In this document: one piece after another, positions 32,701 to 45,730 of the stretch
How the letters are laid out: the number at the start of each line of letters is the position of its first letter
Numbering within the stretch: the first letter of the stretch is position 1
Source: Adiantum capillus-veneris
Taxonomy: Eukaryota; Streptophyta; Polypodiopsida; Polypodiales; Pteridaceae
NCBI GenBank assembly: GCA_014529385.2
Contig: CM043942.1
Location: 53,382,647 to 53,446,646, forward strand
DNA length: 64,000 nt
Reading direction: 5' to 3'
Translations under genes and position numbers: made by a program
The notes under the pieces: model-generated
Told to the model about the DNA's origin: nothing
The model's database searches: none
The model's input: the letters and a program-made list of their open reading frames with translations, nothing else

Positions 32701-34954
32701 TTTGTCAGAGCTACCAACACTCATGCCTCCTTGTTGGGAGTACACATTCTTTGTTAGCTCTAGTGTTGGAAGGGAAACAATTGGTGTTGTGTTGCTACAA
32801 CAAGATCCCCACAGTACAAGGATGCGACCCATCTACTTTGCTAGTAGGGTCATGAATGCTTTGGAGAGAGACTACACATAAGCAGAACTCATGATGCTTT
32901 CTCTCATGTTTGCGGTGAGAAAGTTAAGATCCTACCTACTACCAAAACCTTTTGTAATTCTCACTGCAGAAATTTTTTTCCCTTGGGTGTCATCTCAAAT
33001 GAATCTTAGTACTAGGATCTCAAAGTGGATTATGGAGTTGCAAGAGTTTCAATACTCTTTCAAGGTAGAAGATAGTGTGCGTGCACAATTGGCAGGGATT
33101 CTCACTTATAGGGTGCATGAAAAGGAGATTAAGGCGCCTGAAGTAAAGACCCTACCATTGCCACCACCAAAAAGTATTCCTAATGCTTTTACCTTGTTCT
33201 TTGATGGAGCTTTTTGTCGAGCCACAGGAAAAGCAGGGGGAGGGCTAGTGTTGCTCAACCCAAGTGGAGAGGTGGTCATGGAAGAGAAGTTCAATCTACC
33301 AAGTTCAGCTAGCAACAATGAAGCAGAATATGACACACTACTTCATGGTTTAAAAATATGCATTGGCCATGGTATACAACGTCTCATGGTAAAAGGGGAT
33401 GCACTTCTCATTGTGAAGCAGATTTTAGGCATTTGGGCATGCAAAAATGAAAGACTAAGGGCTAAAGTTCATACCATCCGTAGGCTATTTAATCAATTTG
33501 AGGAGGTGCAATTATATCATATTCCTAGGAAACAAAATGAAGATGCTGATTTACTCGCACAACAAGTAGTTACATGTGTTGAGAAAGAAGTGCAGGTCAT
33601 CATGGTGGCAGCAACTGTCAAGCAACCGAGATACCAGGGATTGGAGTCATTGACTCCCATTATTAGCTACATTTTGGAGGGCGAGTTTCCACAAGACTTC
33701 ACGAAGGCTCAGAAGAGGAGACTCATGAAGAAGGCAAGCGCATATCTCTTCCTAGAAGGCCCCCTCTATCAAAGAGGGAGGGATCAAGTATGCAAAAGAG
33801 TACCAACTATTGAGGAAATTCCAGCCATTCTAAAAGGTTTGCATGAAGAAGCATGTGGTGGTCATTTTGCCCAAGAATTAACTGTGAAGAAGATTTTGCT
33901 TGCGGGGTATGTTTGGCTAAGTCTGCATGTGGATGTCCAACATTGGTGTAAAATTTGTCACAATTGTCAGGTAAATGGGAATAAAAGATTGGTTTATGGT
34001 CCAAGGCAAATCGTGCTTGCAAATGGACCGTTTGAAAAGTGGGGCATTGATGCTATGGGTCCTCTGCCTAGGACAAAAAATGGTAAACTCTACATTCTAG
34101 TGGCTATAGACTATATGACTAGGTGGGTGGAAGCACAAAGTGTGGCAAAGGTAAATGAGAGGACAGTGAGTAAATTCGTCTACACTCACATTTGTTGTAG
34201 ATTTGGCACACCTTTGGAGATTGTTTCTGATAATGGTCCAGGGTTTAGAAAGGGATTGCTCACAGAAGTCTGTGAAGAACTTTGCATTCTACATCGTCAC
34301 AGTACACCCTACTATCCCCAATCAAATGGTTTGGTAGAAAAAGCTAATGGTGTCATTGCAGGCATCATTAGAAAGATGGTGAAAAACAAGACAAAGTTGT
34401 GGGATGACTTCTTGGATGGTGCCTTGTGGGCGTATCGAACCACATATAGGGAAGCCACGGAGTTCACACCATTTCACTTGGTCTATGGTCAAGAGGCTTT
34501 GCAGCCTATCGAGCTCAACATTCCAACAATGCGACTTCATGGCAAAGGAGCACAAGATGATCAAGAGGTATGGATGGATCGACTTCTTACGTTAGTGGAG
34601 CTTGAGTGGAAAAGAGAAGCAGCATATGAGTGCTACAAGAGGAAAGCCACACAAGCGAAAGAAACGCACGACAAGAAACTGAAGGACAAAGGCATCAAGG
34701 AAGGAGAGCTTGTGCTAAGGTATGACAATCGACTTGACAATCGTTTTGATGCCAATTTTGAAACTAGATGGCAAGGGCCATACATAGTCAAGAAGGCTTT
34801 CAATTCTAGTTACTATCAGCTTATGGACTTGAATGGTAAAGAGAACTCCAGGAAAGTAAATGGGTATCGCTTGAAGCCCTATTTGAGTCGCCTTCTACCA
34901 AAGGATCTACCAAAGATCTGTCAAAAGGCCACTGTCTCATGTAAGTATTGTTAA
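29786..34954 (+). pseudogene. gag-pol: Tat-like gag-pol, tandem copy 1 (three internal stops)
   Basis: One continuous frame with no frameshift but internal TAA codons at 30059-30061, 30764-30766 and 32879-32881. Gag occupies the first part, with the CCHC knuckle CWNCGESGHGMYNC (about 30521-30562). The protease-like region has VDGGAQ at about 31160. The RT has CDDYSGYFQI and FIDDF (about 32321-32335). A degenerate first RNase H, a second RNase H (FFDGA at about 33200) and integrase with HHCC and D-D-E residues follow. It ends at TAA 34952-34954 where copy 3 has TAC, so the last 36 residues are missing. The second RNase H indicates the Tat lineage. Confidence 0.92.
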
Positions 34955-35080
34955 ATGAAGCATGAGTGTAACTCTAGCCAAAATTCTGAGGGGCCAAACA
35001 ATAAAAATCTCGTCAAGGACTCTGAAGCACTCTCTTTGGAAAAGATGCTCTATGATGGTACATGAATATACCATCATCCA

Positions 35081-35090
35081 GGGGGAGGGC
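35081..35090 (+). promoter_or_regulatory. Polypurine tract, tandem copy 1
   Basis: GGGGGAGGGC three bases before LTR 2. The same tract is at 43481-43490 in copy 2; copy 3 has a G-run variant at 60961-60970. Confidence 0.65.
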
Positions 35091-35093
35091 TAA

Positions 35094-37276
35094 TGATAGC
35101 TGTTTTTCGGCTCTTTGTAATTGCCACAGTGAGTTACCTCACCCTACCAAAATCACCCAAACACTATGGCTATCCCTACCATTTCACTGTACATAGGCGT
35201 GCGTGAGTCACGGGACTTTTCCCATATCTTCTTAAAAAACCCTCAATTAGCTAGTCATTGGGCTAGTTGAGCCAAAAAAATAAAAAAATAAGTATATTAT
35301 GGCCCATGCGTATGTAAACATTTCTTTGTATATAGGGCCTAAATAAAAGGATTTTTCATAATTATTGTGGTATTTATATATTTCTACCTATGGTGTGTTA
35401 TTTATGCTATGTACATTGACTCACCATTACCATATTTTTTCTTATCATTTTGCATACTCTTTATTCCATATAAAAAAAATTTCATGCAAGCTTCTCTTAT
35501 TTTTGGTGTAACTCCATCCCAACAAAAATCCAAAAAAACTAGTTCTATTTATGTGTATATTTTTTTCACTATTGTGATTTTTTCCTTCCTACATATATTC
35601 TCTATTACTCTCATAAATTAGACCACCAAAAATATTCATCTTTTTATGGTAGACTTATAATGAGAGAGATTTATTTTGACCCCTTTATATTTTTCCACCT
35701 ATATTATTTATATTTGACATGTACATATTTTTTAGACCCCTCAATATTTGATTTTCTTAGTTGTACTATTCACTTATATCATGATCTCAACAATATCTTC
35801 AATTATAGACCTAGCAAATAAGGTCAAGGGTAGGTGGCATGCATACATGCACTATGGAGGGCTCACTCTTGGAGATATTCAAAAGAATCATCCAAAGAAG
35901 GACCCCACAAGGACCTTGTGCAGTGGAAAAAAACGGTCGGTTTTGCTGAATTTTTAAAGTTCACTTGCTCTCCGAATTTGAAAAGGTGATACAAACAAAA
36001 GTTGTAGCTCGTGGGCTGAACTTTTGCCTCAAATTTTTTTGAGTTACGAGCTGTGAGCTATGATTTTATTAGTGGACCCCAGTTTTCCCATTCTATGCAG
36101 CCACACTCTCTCTTTCACTTTATCATTTTCCTCCTCCAAATTATCCATATCTATCAAAAAAACCACAAAATTCAGCCTCTTCTCTTAAAAGACAGCATCA
36201 TGGTGGTTGATTACTCAGCTTCAATTACCTTGTCTCTCAAGGAAGGTCAAGAGTGGAGAAAAAATGTACCGTCAAAGCTAGTGGACCGTCAACAAGCGTC
36301 AAAATTGGCCCTACTCAAGACACTTGGAGCATCAACCTTGTAAGAAATCCACCTTTTCTTGCCTCTTAAGAGTTTTTCTTCCTTATTTGTATCCTACATG
36401 GATACTCCCATTGTAAATATCCAATTCCATTTGTAAATTAATACTAACTCTACTAACACTAACCCACTATGAAAAGTCCTATCACCTCCATTTCTCTCCT
36501 CTCTCTTTCCCCACCAACTTCTTGATAATTCCAAGCAAAAGAAATTAGATAAATTGCTGAAAATCTAACCCAACCATGGTTAGAGGAGTAACCCTAGCCT
36601 TCAAAATTGCTATAAAAGGAGGGTGTAGCTAGCACAAAAGGAGGAGCCATAAGCAAGAGCACTATGCTATAGCTTGAGAAGCCAAGCTCAACCTCTCTAG
36701 AAGGAGCTCTTGAGTGGAAGCTCATTGTCTTATGCATGTGCATGTGTTGTAATAGGGGATTAGCAAGGGAACTCTATGCCATTGTAAGAGAGAGAGTGAT
36801 CATTCAATTGAGAGTAGGAAATCTATCATTTCTCCTACTAGTGTAAGCCCAACATTCGCTGAATCAAGGAGGGTGGATTTGGACTAAGCTTGGATACTTT
36901 GTCTCCTTTCCAACGTGAAGTAATGGACAACAATGATGCGTAAGTGTCTTGGTGTTTTTTGTTAAGTTCTTGATAGCTTGTCTCTGGTGTTGTCATCAAT
37001 TTAGCCATAAATCCCACATACTGTAAGAAGGCGACAGGGTGGAGAGGACTCCCCTGGCTTTAAGATAGTGATTGGGGTGGCTTTTCTTGTGATGTGTTGT
37101 GGTGAAATTTATGCAAGCTATGTTAAACAAATACTAATCTCACTTTGATTTTTCATGACAGATTTGTAAGAAGGTATTAATGCAACAAGCACCCCCTCCC
37201 CCTTTCTCTCTCTTTCTTAAATATATAGTTGTATTTGCTTGATCGTTGCTGATACGTTTCAAAGCAGCCCGAGCAC

Positions 37277-37335
<59 letters not shown>

Positions 37336-37602
37336 GTGTCGTGTTTTAGTGTGTGAGAGTGTTCCATTGGTGTTAGGGTTAGTGTAAATTCCTTGCTTGT
37401 TTGTGGGTTGCTCTAACGATTCTCCTCTTTTGCGTCCTAGTTCGCTCTTAAACTAAGTGGTGCCCCTTGTGTAGTTGGGATTTGGCTGTGGGTTTGTTGT
37501 TTTGGTTTGTGTTGTGTTGTGCCCCAGTCCCATTGAGCAGCACGGGAGCCTTGAAGGGTGTCTAGAGGTTGCTCTTCTTGTTGCCCGCCCCGGACCGCCT
37601 CA
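35094..37602 (+). repeat. Tat-like LTR 2 (shared middle LTR)
   Basis: 2,509 bp, closely similar to LTR 1. It serves as 3' LTR of the first and 5' LTR of the second internal region. TATA box 36611-36617; (CT)n run at about 37279-37336; 48-codon U3 frame at 36200-36343. Confidence 0.92.
36200..36343 (+). CDS. Short U3 ORF (47 aa, unknown)
   Basis: An ATG-initiated frame ending at GTAAGA, where a 5' splice donor could overlap the stop codon. Intact equivalents lie at 44601-44744, 52609-52752 and 62264-62407; LTR 1 has lost the ATG. The product is charged and has no recognised domain. It lies upstream of the TATA box, so it would be transcribed only as the 3' end of the element or from another promoter. 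The surrounding LTR is equally conserved, so conservation alone proves nothing. Confidence 0.25.
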   Translation: MVVDYSASITLSLKEGQEWRKNVPSKLVDRQQASKLALLKTLGASTL

Positions 37603-37605
37603 AAT

Positions 37606-37622
37606 TGGTGCCCCCACGGAGG
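37606..37622 (+). promoter_or_regulatory. Primer-binding site, tandem copy 2
   Basis: Same sequence and spacing as in copy 1. Confidence 0.65.
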
Positions 37623-37676
37623 ATGGCTTGTGTATTTTTTTGTAGAATCAACCTTTAGCATAGTCAAGTAGTTTGC

Positions 37677-37889
37677 ATGAATCACGAAAATTTGTATGAT
37701 CCCTTCATTCCCATTGCAAGGCAAAAGGTACACATAATTGTTAGTACTAAGTTGCAATTTCAACGTGTCATTCGTAGAATTTTAGGTCCTCTTAGGTTGG
37801 CCGAGATAAACGCTTCAGTAAATCCTTTTATTTTGCCTCTCATTAGGTACGACCTTAGTTTGGACGTCTATATTTTTGTTTTGTTTTAA
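37677..37889 (+). CDS. Leader ORF a, copy 2
   Basis: Encodes the same 70 residues as copy 1. Intact although the gag-pol that follows is badly disrupted. Confidence 0.5.
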   Translation: MNHENLYDPFIPIARQKVHIIVSTKLQFQRVIRRILGPLRLAEINASVNPFILPLIRYDLSLDVYIFVLF

Positions 37890-37910
37890 GCATTAGGTTA
37901 GGCATAGACC

Positions 37911-38129
37911 ATGGATAATGGCCCAGGAATAGAGGTTTTCCCCTTCCATTTCACTCCACACATTAGAATAAACATTGCAATTAGTAGGAAAATCCATTTT
38001 CAACAACGTATGGTGTTCATGTTTGGTGCCCAAAGAGTAGGAGAAATTCTCGCATCACCAAACCCTGTCATCCTACCTCTTATTGATTATCATAGGTCGT
38101 TTGATGTGAATATCTTTATTTTGTTGTAG
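37911..38129 (+). CDS. Leader ORF b, copy 2
   Basis: Encodes the same 72 residues as copy 1. Confidence 0.5.
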   Translation: MDNGPGIEVFPFHFTPHIRINIAISRKIHFQQRMVFMFGAQRVGEILASPNPVILPLIDYHRSFDVNIFILL

Positions 38130-38214
38130 AATAGATTGCAAGCTAGAAAACATTATTGTGTAAATCTTTTTAAGAAAGAAAAACAAAAACGGGTGTCACT
38201 TTGAAATCAATTCA

Positions 38215-41200
38215 ATGGAAAGCCAACGCCAAATGTCTGGGTATCCTCTTTTCTTTGGAGAGCCTGGAGAGGATGCAGAATTATTTTTAGCGAATTTCAA
38301 GATGTCTTGCCGTATCAAGAGGATAATAACTGATCAAGAACGTGTAGAAATGTTTGAGGTGGTCCTTAGGAAAGATGCTAGCACTTGGTTTGACTCTTTG
38401 CCTGAGGAAGTTAAGGGGAATTACAATGAAGTTTTGAATCATTTCAAGAAATACTTCTTTGATCCCCAAAACACTCAAAAATTATGGTAAGACATTGTTT
38501 CTCATAAGCAAAAAGACTTAGATGACTACTACTTGTACAAGCGAGAGTTTCTACGTCTTTGGGCTCTATGGATACGAAATGTTGCTAACCCTGGTGATGG
38601 TGCAGAATTTCTAAAGAAGAAGAGGTTCATAGCCGGACTCTTTCCTAACCTTAAGTAAAAGTTGAGTCGGGTGCACCTGCTACCTTTGATGCAACTGAAA
38701 CTAGGGCTGCTAAGAAGTATAGGAAACTCAAGTGCTTAAGGGGAGAGGTTCCAATAGAAGGTCTTAGACCCAAAGGTAAGTCACAAGCATCAACATCGAG
38801 GGAGCTTCCTGAGGTAACGACGGAAGTAATTGAGAAGTTAAACAAATCTTTAAGCAGCCTGTCAATTCACCTTGCACAAGCTGTAGGTCCAAAGGGACAA
38901 GCAAAGAAGTCTGAAGCTCAAGATCCACGACTTAGGAGAGTCTTGCAATGTTGGAATTGCGGAGAGTCTGGACATGGGATGTATAATTGTCCTTGGCCCC
39001 GTGGGGAGCCAGGGAGACCTAACTTAAATTACCCAGTGATGAATGCAGGTGAAGGAACTGGTCAACAACCAAGGCTTCTACAAAGACCAAATGGACCAAG
39101 ACCACCTCCACAAGGGTAGAAGGAGTTCCACCTTTGCCAGATCCAAATGTGCATGTGGTAGAGGTGACAAACTCAAATGAGGTTGACATGTAAGCAAATG
39201 GCATTAAGCGTGGCCGAGGAAAAGGTAAAGAGAAAGAGGGTGTCCCATCACAGAGTGACCATGGACAAGGCAAGAAGGCAAAGGAGACCAAGGAAGCTAA
39301 GAGGACTCAACGTCGTATCAATCTCCAAGACTTCCCTCTTGGACATGGTATGGCTCCATACAACCTGTTGGAAGACATGCGAGGTAAGGGTCCTCATATC
39401 TCATGGCCTCAGTTTCTTGCATTATGCCCACAAGTTAGGAGGGATTTAACAAAGGCAGTTAGCACTAGGAGAAAGGTAAAAGAGAGTTTTCCTGTTGTAA
39501 AAATTGCACATGCTGAAATGAACGAGGATATTACACCTGTGCTAGATTGTTACATAAAAGGAAGATTGGTTAGGAAAGGTCTAGTGGATGGGGGTGCACA
39601 AATTTGCATCATGACAGAGGGACTCATGCAAAGACTAGGCATGCACATCCATGAGACACCTGAAATCAAAGTGAAAATGGCAAACAATAGCAAGGCTAGG
39701 TGCATAGGCATTTGTAAAAATGTTTTTGTGGAGGCCTTTGGCATTAAGAAGGCAGTGGATTTCTATGTCATGTCTACCAAGGGAAATGGTTACCCATTTA
39801 TCCTAGGAAGACCATGGCTAATGAAAATGTGAGCTTTGCAGGATTGGAGAGTGGAAAGCTAATTTGTAGGAATGACAATCACAAGAAGGTTTTCTTTGAC
39901 ATGAAGGAGCAACGCCAAGAGGAGCTCCATGAAGAATCATCTCAAAGTGAGACGGAAGAAGGTTGGACCGATAGCACTTCAGAAGAAGAAAGTAGCGGCA
40001 GCATTACTGAAGAGGAGTCCTCCATTGAAGTCATGGGGGTAAGGTTTAAGCCAAAACAACCAGGAGACCTCTTCTCGAGGTTTGGAAGAGGTAGGTTCCC
40101 AAGAGAACCAAAGGTGGAAGATGAAGGAATGTTAGAAGGTATGTTGTCTACAACACTTACAAAGGATGAAAGAGAGGAGTTCAAATGTGTGCTAAGGAAA
40201 TTTCCGAGGCTTTTTGCTAAAGACTACACCGATGTGCGTGGAGTAGATGTTGTTCAACACAAGATTGAGTTGAAGCCAGAGGCCACACCTAAAGCTCAGA
40301 AGCTACGAAGGCTAGGAGTTATAAAGGAACAGGCTCTACTCAAGGAGGTAAGAAAGCTTCTAGCAGCAGGTTTCATTTATCCAGTGGAGAATTCAGAGTG
40401 GGTCTCTCCTGTTGTTGTCACTCCTAAGAAAAATGGCAAGTGGAGGGTGTGTGTGATTACCGTCCCCTCAATGAGGCAACAAAAAGAGATCACTTTCCCC
40501 TCCCATTCCAGGATGAGATACTAAATGAGGTAGCTGGTCATGAGAAGTACACCGTGTGCGATGATTACTCAGGTTACTTTCAAATAGGTATTGCATTGGA
40601 GGATCAATTGAAAACAACCTTTATCACTCCTTGGGGTTGTTATGCTTTTAGAGTCATGCCATTTGGTCTGACAAATGCTCCTGCAACATTCCAACGTTTC
40701 ATGAACATGGTGTTTCAAGCATTCTTTGGAAAGTCAATTAGGGTGTTCATTGATGATTTCTGCATTTATAGCTCAAAATCATTGCATCTACAAAGGGTAG
40801 AAGAAGGTTTAAAGAAGCTCTACGACATGGGAGTCAACTCAACCCCGACAAGTGCCACATAGGTGAGGATGAAGTGATCTTGCTCGTCACAAGGTTTCCT
40901 ATAAAGGCATTGAGGTGGATCCTTCAAAGGCAAAGGCTCTTATTGAGCTCCCATCACCGAAGAGTCTTAAGGAGGTCATCTCTTTCATTCAGAAGGTGAA
41001 GTATATGTCACGCTTCATTCACTTAGCCTCGGAGTTGCTTCATCCTTTGCAAAAGTTGACACAACAAGTAGAATTTGCATGGTCTGATGAGCTTGAAGAG
41101 TATTTTTGTAACATTAAAGTCATTTTGTCAGAGCTACCAACACTCATGCCTCCTTGTTGGGAGTACACATTCTTTGTTAGCTCTAGTGTTGGAAGGGAAA

Positions 41201-43354
41201 CAATTGGTGTTGTGTTGCTACAACAAGATCCCCACAGTACAAGGATGCGACCCATCTACTTTGCTAGTAGGGTCATGAATGCTTTGGAGAGAGACTACAC
41301 AAAGCAGAACTCATGATGCTTTCTCTCATGTTTGCGGTGAGAAAAGTTAAGATCCTACCTACTACCAAAACCTTTTGTAATTCTCACTGCAGAAATTTTT
41401 TTCCCTTGGTGTCATCTCAAATGAATCTTAGTACTAGGATCTCAAAGTGGATTATGGAGTTGCAAGAGTTTCAATACTCTTTCAAGTAGAAGATAGTGTG
41501 CGTGCACAATTGGCAGGGATTCTCACTTATAGGGTGCATGAAAAGGAGATTAAGGCGCCTGAAGTAAAGACCCTACCATTGCCACCACCAAAAAGTATTC
41601 CTAATGCTTTTACCTTGTTCTTTGATGGAGCTTTTTGTCGAGCCACAGGAAAAGCAGGGGAGGGCTAGTGTTGCTCAACCCATGGAGAGGTGGTCATGGA
41701 AGAGAAGTTCAATCTCCAAGTTCAGCTAGCAACAATGAAGCAGAATATGACACACTACTTCATGGTTTAAAAATATGCATTGGCCATGGTATACAACGTC
41801 TCATGGTAAAAGGGGATGCACTTCTCATTGTGAAGCAGATTTTAGACATTTGGGCATGCAAAAATGAAAGACTAAGGGCTAAAGTTCATACCATCCGTAG
41901 GCTATTTAATCAATTTGAGGAGGTGCAATTATATCATATTCCTAGAAACAAAATGAAGATGCTGATTTACTCGCACAACAAGTAGTTACATGTGTGAGAA
42001 AGAAGTGCAGGTCATCATGGTGGCAGCAACTGTCAAGCAACCGAGATACCAGGGATTGGAGTCATTGACATCCCATTATTAGCTACATTTTGGAGGGCGA
42101 GTTTCCCACAAGACTTCACGAGGGGCTCAGAAGAGGAGACTCATGAAGAAGGCAAGCGCATATCTCTCCTAGAAGGCCCCCTCTATCAAAGAGGGAGGGA
42201 TCAAGTATGCAAAAGAGTACCAACTATTGAGAAAATTCCAGCCATTCTAAAAGGTTTGCATGAAGAAGCATGTGGTGGTCATTTTGCCCAAGAATTAACT
42301 GTGAAGAAGATTTTGCTTGCGGGGTATGTTTGGCTAAGTCTGCATGTGGATGTCCAACATTGGTGTAAAAATTGTCACAATTGTCAGGTAAAATGGGAAT
42401 AAAAGATTGGTTTATGGTCCAAGGCAAATCGTGCTTGCAAATGGACCGTTTGAAAAGTGGGGCATTGATGCTATGGGTCCTCTGCCTAGGACAAAAAATG
42501 GTAAACTCTACATTCTAGTGGCTATAGACTATATGACTAGGTGGGTGGAAGCACAAAGTGTGCAAAGTAAATGAGAGGACAGTGAGTAAATTCGTCTACA
42601 CTCACATTTGTTTAGATTTGGCACACCTTTGGAGATTGTTTCTGATAATCTCCAGGGTTTAGAAAGGATTGCTCACAGAAGTCTGTGAAGAACTTTGCAT
42701 TCTACATCGTCACAGTACACCCCACTATCCCCAATCAAATGGTTTGGTAGAAAAAGCTAATGGTGTCATTGCAGGCATCATTAGAAAGATGGTGAAAAAC
42801 AAGACAAAGTTGTTGGATGACTTCTTGGATGTGCCTTGTGGCGTATCGAACCACATATAGGGAAGCCAACGGAGTTCACACCATTTCACTTGTCTATGGT
42901 CAAGAGGCTTTGCAGCCTATCGAGCTCACATTCCAACAATGGCGACTTCCATGGCAAAGGAGCACAAGATGATCAAGAGGTATGGAAGGATCCGACTTCA
43001 ACTTAGTGGAGCTTGAGTGAAAAGAGAACAGCATAATGATTGCTACAATAGGAAATCCACAGGACAAGCGAAAAGGAAACCGCATACAAGAAACCTGAAG
43101 GACAAAGGCATCAAGGAAGGATAGCTGTGCTAAGGTATGACAATCGACTTGACAATCGTTTTGATCCAATTTTGAAACCATACATAGTCAAGAAGGCTTT
43201 CAATTCTAGTTACTATCAGCTTATGGACTTGAATGGTAAAGAGCACTCCAGGAAAGTAAATGGGTATCGCTTGAAGCCCTATTTGAGTCGCCTTCTACCA
43301 AAGGATCTACCAAAGATCTGTCAAAAGGCCACTGTCTCATGTAAGTATTGTTAA
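38215..43354 (+). pseudogene. gag-pol: Tat-like gag-pol, tandem copy 2 (many frameshifts)
   Basis: Closely matches copy 1 and has its TAA stops at 38488-38490 and 39191-39193. It adds many single-base or short indels: near 38655, 39116, 39845, 40055, 40455, 40835 and 40887, then a dense cluster at about 41300-43180. It also has a new TGA at 39830-39832. Most changes are missing bases, often in short homopolymers (for example GGG for GGGG), with few substitutions. All domains are present in fragments. A product is impossible as the sequence stands. Confidence 0.92.
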
Positions 43355-43493
43355 ATGAAGCATGAGTGTAACTCTAGCCAAAATTCTGAGGGGCCAAACA
43401 ATAAAAATCTCGTCAAGGACTCTGAAGCACTCTCTTTGGAAAAGATGCTCTATGATGGTACATGAATATACCATCATCCAGGGGGAGGGCTAA

Positions 43494-45692
43494 TGATAGC
43501 TGTTTTTCGGCTCTTTGTAATTGCCACAGTGAGTTACCTCACCCTACCAAAATCACCCAAACACTATGGCTATCCCTACCATTTCACTGTACATAGGCGT
43601 GCGTGAGTCACGGACTTTTCCCATATCTTTTTAAAAACCCTCAATTAGCTAGTCATTGGGCTAGTTGAGCCAAAAAAATAAAAAAATAAGTATATTATGG
43701 CCCATGCGTATGTAAATATTTCTTTGTATATAGGGCCTAAATAAAAGGATTTTTCATAATTATTGTGGTATTTATAAATATCTACCTATGGTGTGTTATT
43801 TATGCTATGTACATTGCCTCACCATTACCATATTTTTCTTATCATTTTGCATACTCTTTATTCCATATAAAAAAATTTCATGTAAGCTTCTCTTATTTTT
43901 GGTGTAACTCCATCCCAACAAAAATCCAAAAAAACTAGTTCTATTTATGTGTATATTTTTTTCACTATTGTGATTTTTTCCTTCCTACATATATTCTCTA
44001 AACTCTCAAAATTAGACCACCAAAAATATTCATCTTTTTATGGTAGACTTATAATGAGAGAGATTTATTTTGACCCCTTTATATTTTTTCCACCTATATT
44101 ATTTATATTTGACATGTACATATTTTTTAGACCCCTCAATATTTGATTTTCTTAGTTGTACTATTCACTTATATCATGATCTCAACAATATCTTCAATTA
44201 TAGACCTACAAATAAGGTCAAGGGTAGGTGGCATGCATACATGCACTATGGAGGGCTCACTCTTGGAGGTATTCAAAAGAATCATCCAAAGAAGGACCCC
44301 ACAAGGACCTTGTGCAGTGGAAAAAAACGGTCGGTTTTGCTGAATTTTAAAGTTCACTTGCTCTCCGAATTTGAAAAGGTGATACAAACAAAAGTTGTAG
44401 CTCGTGGGCTGAACTTTTGCCTCAAATTTTTTCATATTTTTTTGAGTACGAGCTGTGAGCTATGATTTTATTAGTGGACCTCCTTTTCCCCATTCTATGC
44501 AGCCACACTCTCTCTTTCACTTTACATTTTCCTCCTCCAAATTACCCATATCTATCAAAAAAAACCACAAATTCAGCCTCTTCTCTTAAAAGACAGCATC
44601 ATGGTGGTTGATTACTCAGCTTCAATTACCTTGTCTCTCAAGGAAGGTCAAGAGTGGAGAAAAAATGTACCGTCAAAGCTAGTGGACCGTCAACAAGCGT
44701 CAAAATTGGCCCTACTCAAGACACTTGGAGCATCAACCTTGTAAGAAATCCACCTTTTCTTGCCTCTTAAGAGTTTTTCTTCCTTATTTGTATCCTACAT
44801 GGATACTCCCATTGTAAATATCCAATTCCATTTGTAAATTAATACTAACTCTACTAACACTAACCCACTATGAAAAGTCCTATCACCTCCATTTCTCTCC
44901 TCTCTCTTTCCCCACCAACTTCTTGATAATTCCAAGCAAAAGAAATTAGATAAATTGCTGAAAATCTAACCCAACCATGGTTAGAGGAGTAACCCTAGCC
45001 TTCAAAATTGCTATAAAAGGAGGGTGTAGCTAGCACAAAAGGAGGAGCCATAAGCAAGAGCACTATGCTATAGCTTGAGAAGCAATCTCAACTCAACCTC
45101 TCTAGAAGGAGCTCTTGAGTGGAAGCTCATTGTCTTATGCATGTGCATGTGTTGTAATAGGGGATTAGCAAGGGAACTCTATGCCATTGTAAGAGAGAGA
45201 GTGATCATTCAATTGAGAGTAGGAAATCTATCATTTCTCCTACTAGTGTAAGCCCAACATTTGCTGAATCAAGGAGGGTGGATTTGGACTAAGCTTGGAT
45301 ACTTTGTCTCCTTCCCAACGTGAAGTAATGGACAACAATGATGCGTAAGTGTCTTGGTGTTTTTTGTTAAGTTCTTGATAGCTTGTCTCTGGTGTTGTCA
45401 TCAATTTAGCCATAAATCCCACATACTGTAAGAAGGCGACAGGGTGGAGAGGACTCCCCTGGCTTTAAGATAGTGATTGGGGTGGCTTTTCTTGTGATGT
45501 GTTGTGGTGAAATTTACGCAAGCTATGTTGAACAAATACTAATCTCACTTTGATTTGTCATGACAGATTTGTAAGAAGGTATTAATGCAACAAGCACCCT
45601 CTCCCCCTTTCTCTCTCTTTCTTAAATATATAGTTGTGTTTGCTTGATCATTGCCGATACGTTTCAAAGCAGCCCGAGCACCTATCTCTCTC

Positions 45693-45730
<38 letters not shown>

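Noticed and set aside
33106-33336. Minus-strand frame repeated at 58986-59216
   Set aside because: Shadow of the second RNase H coding region.
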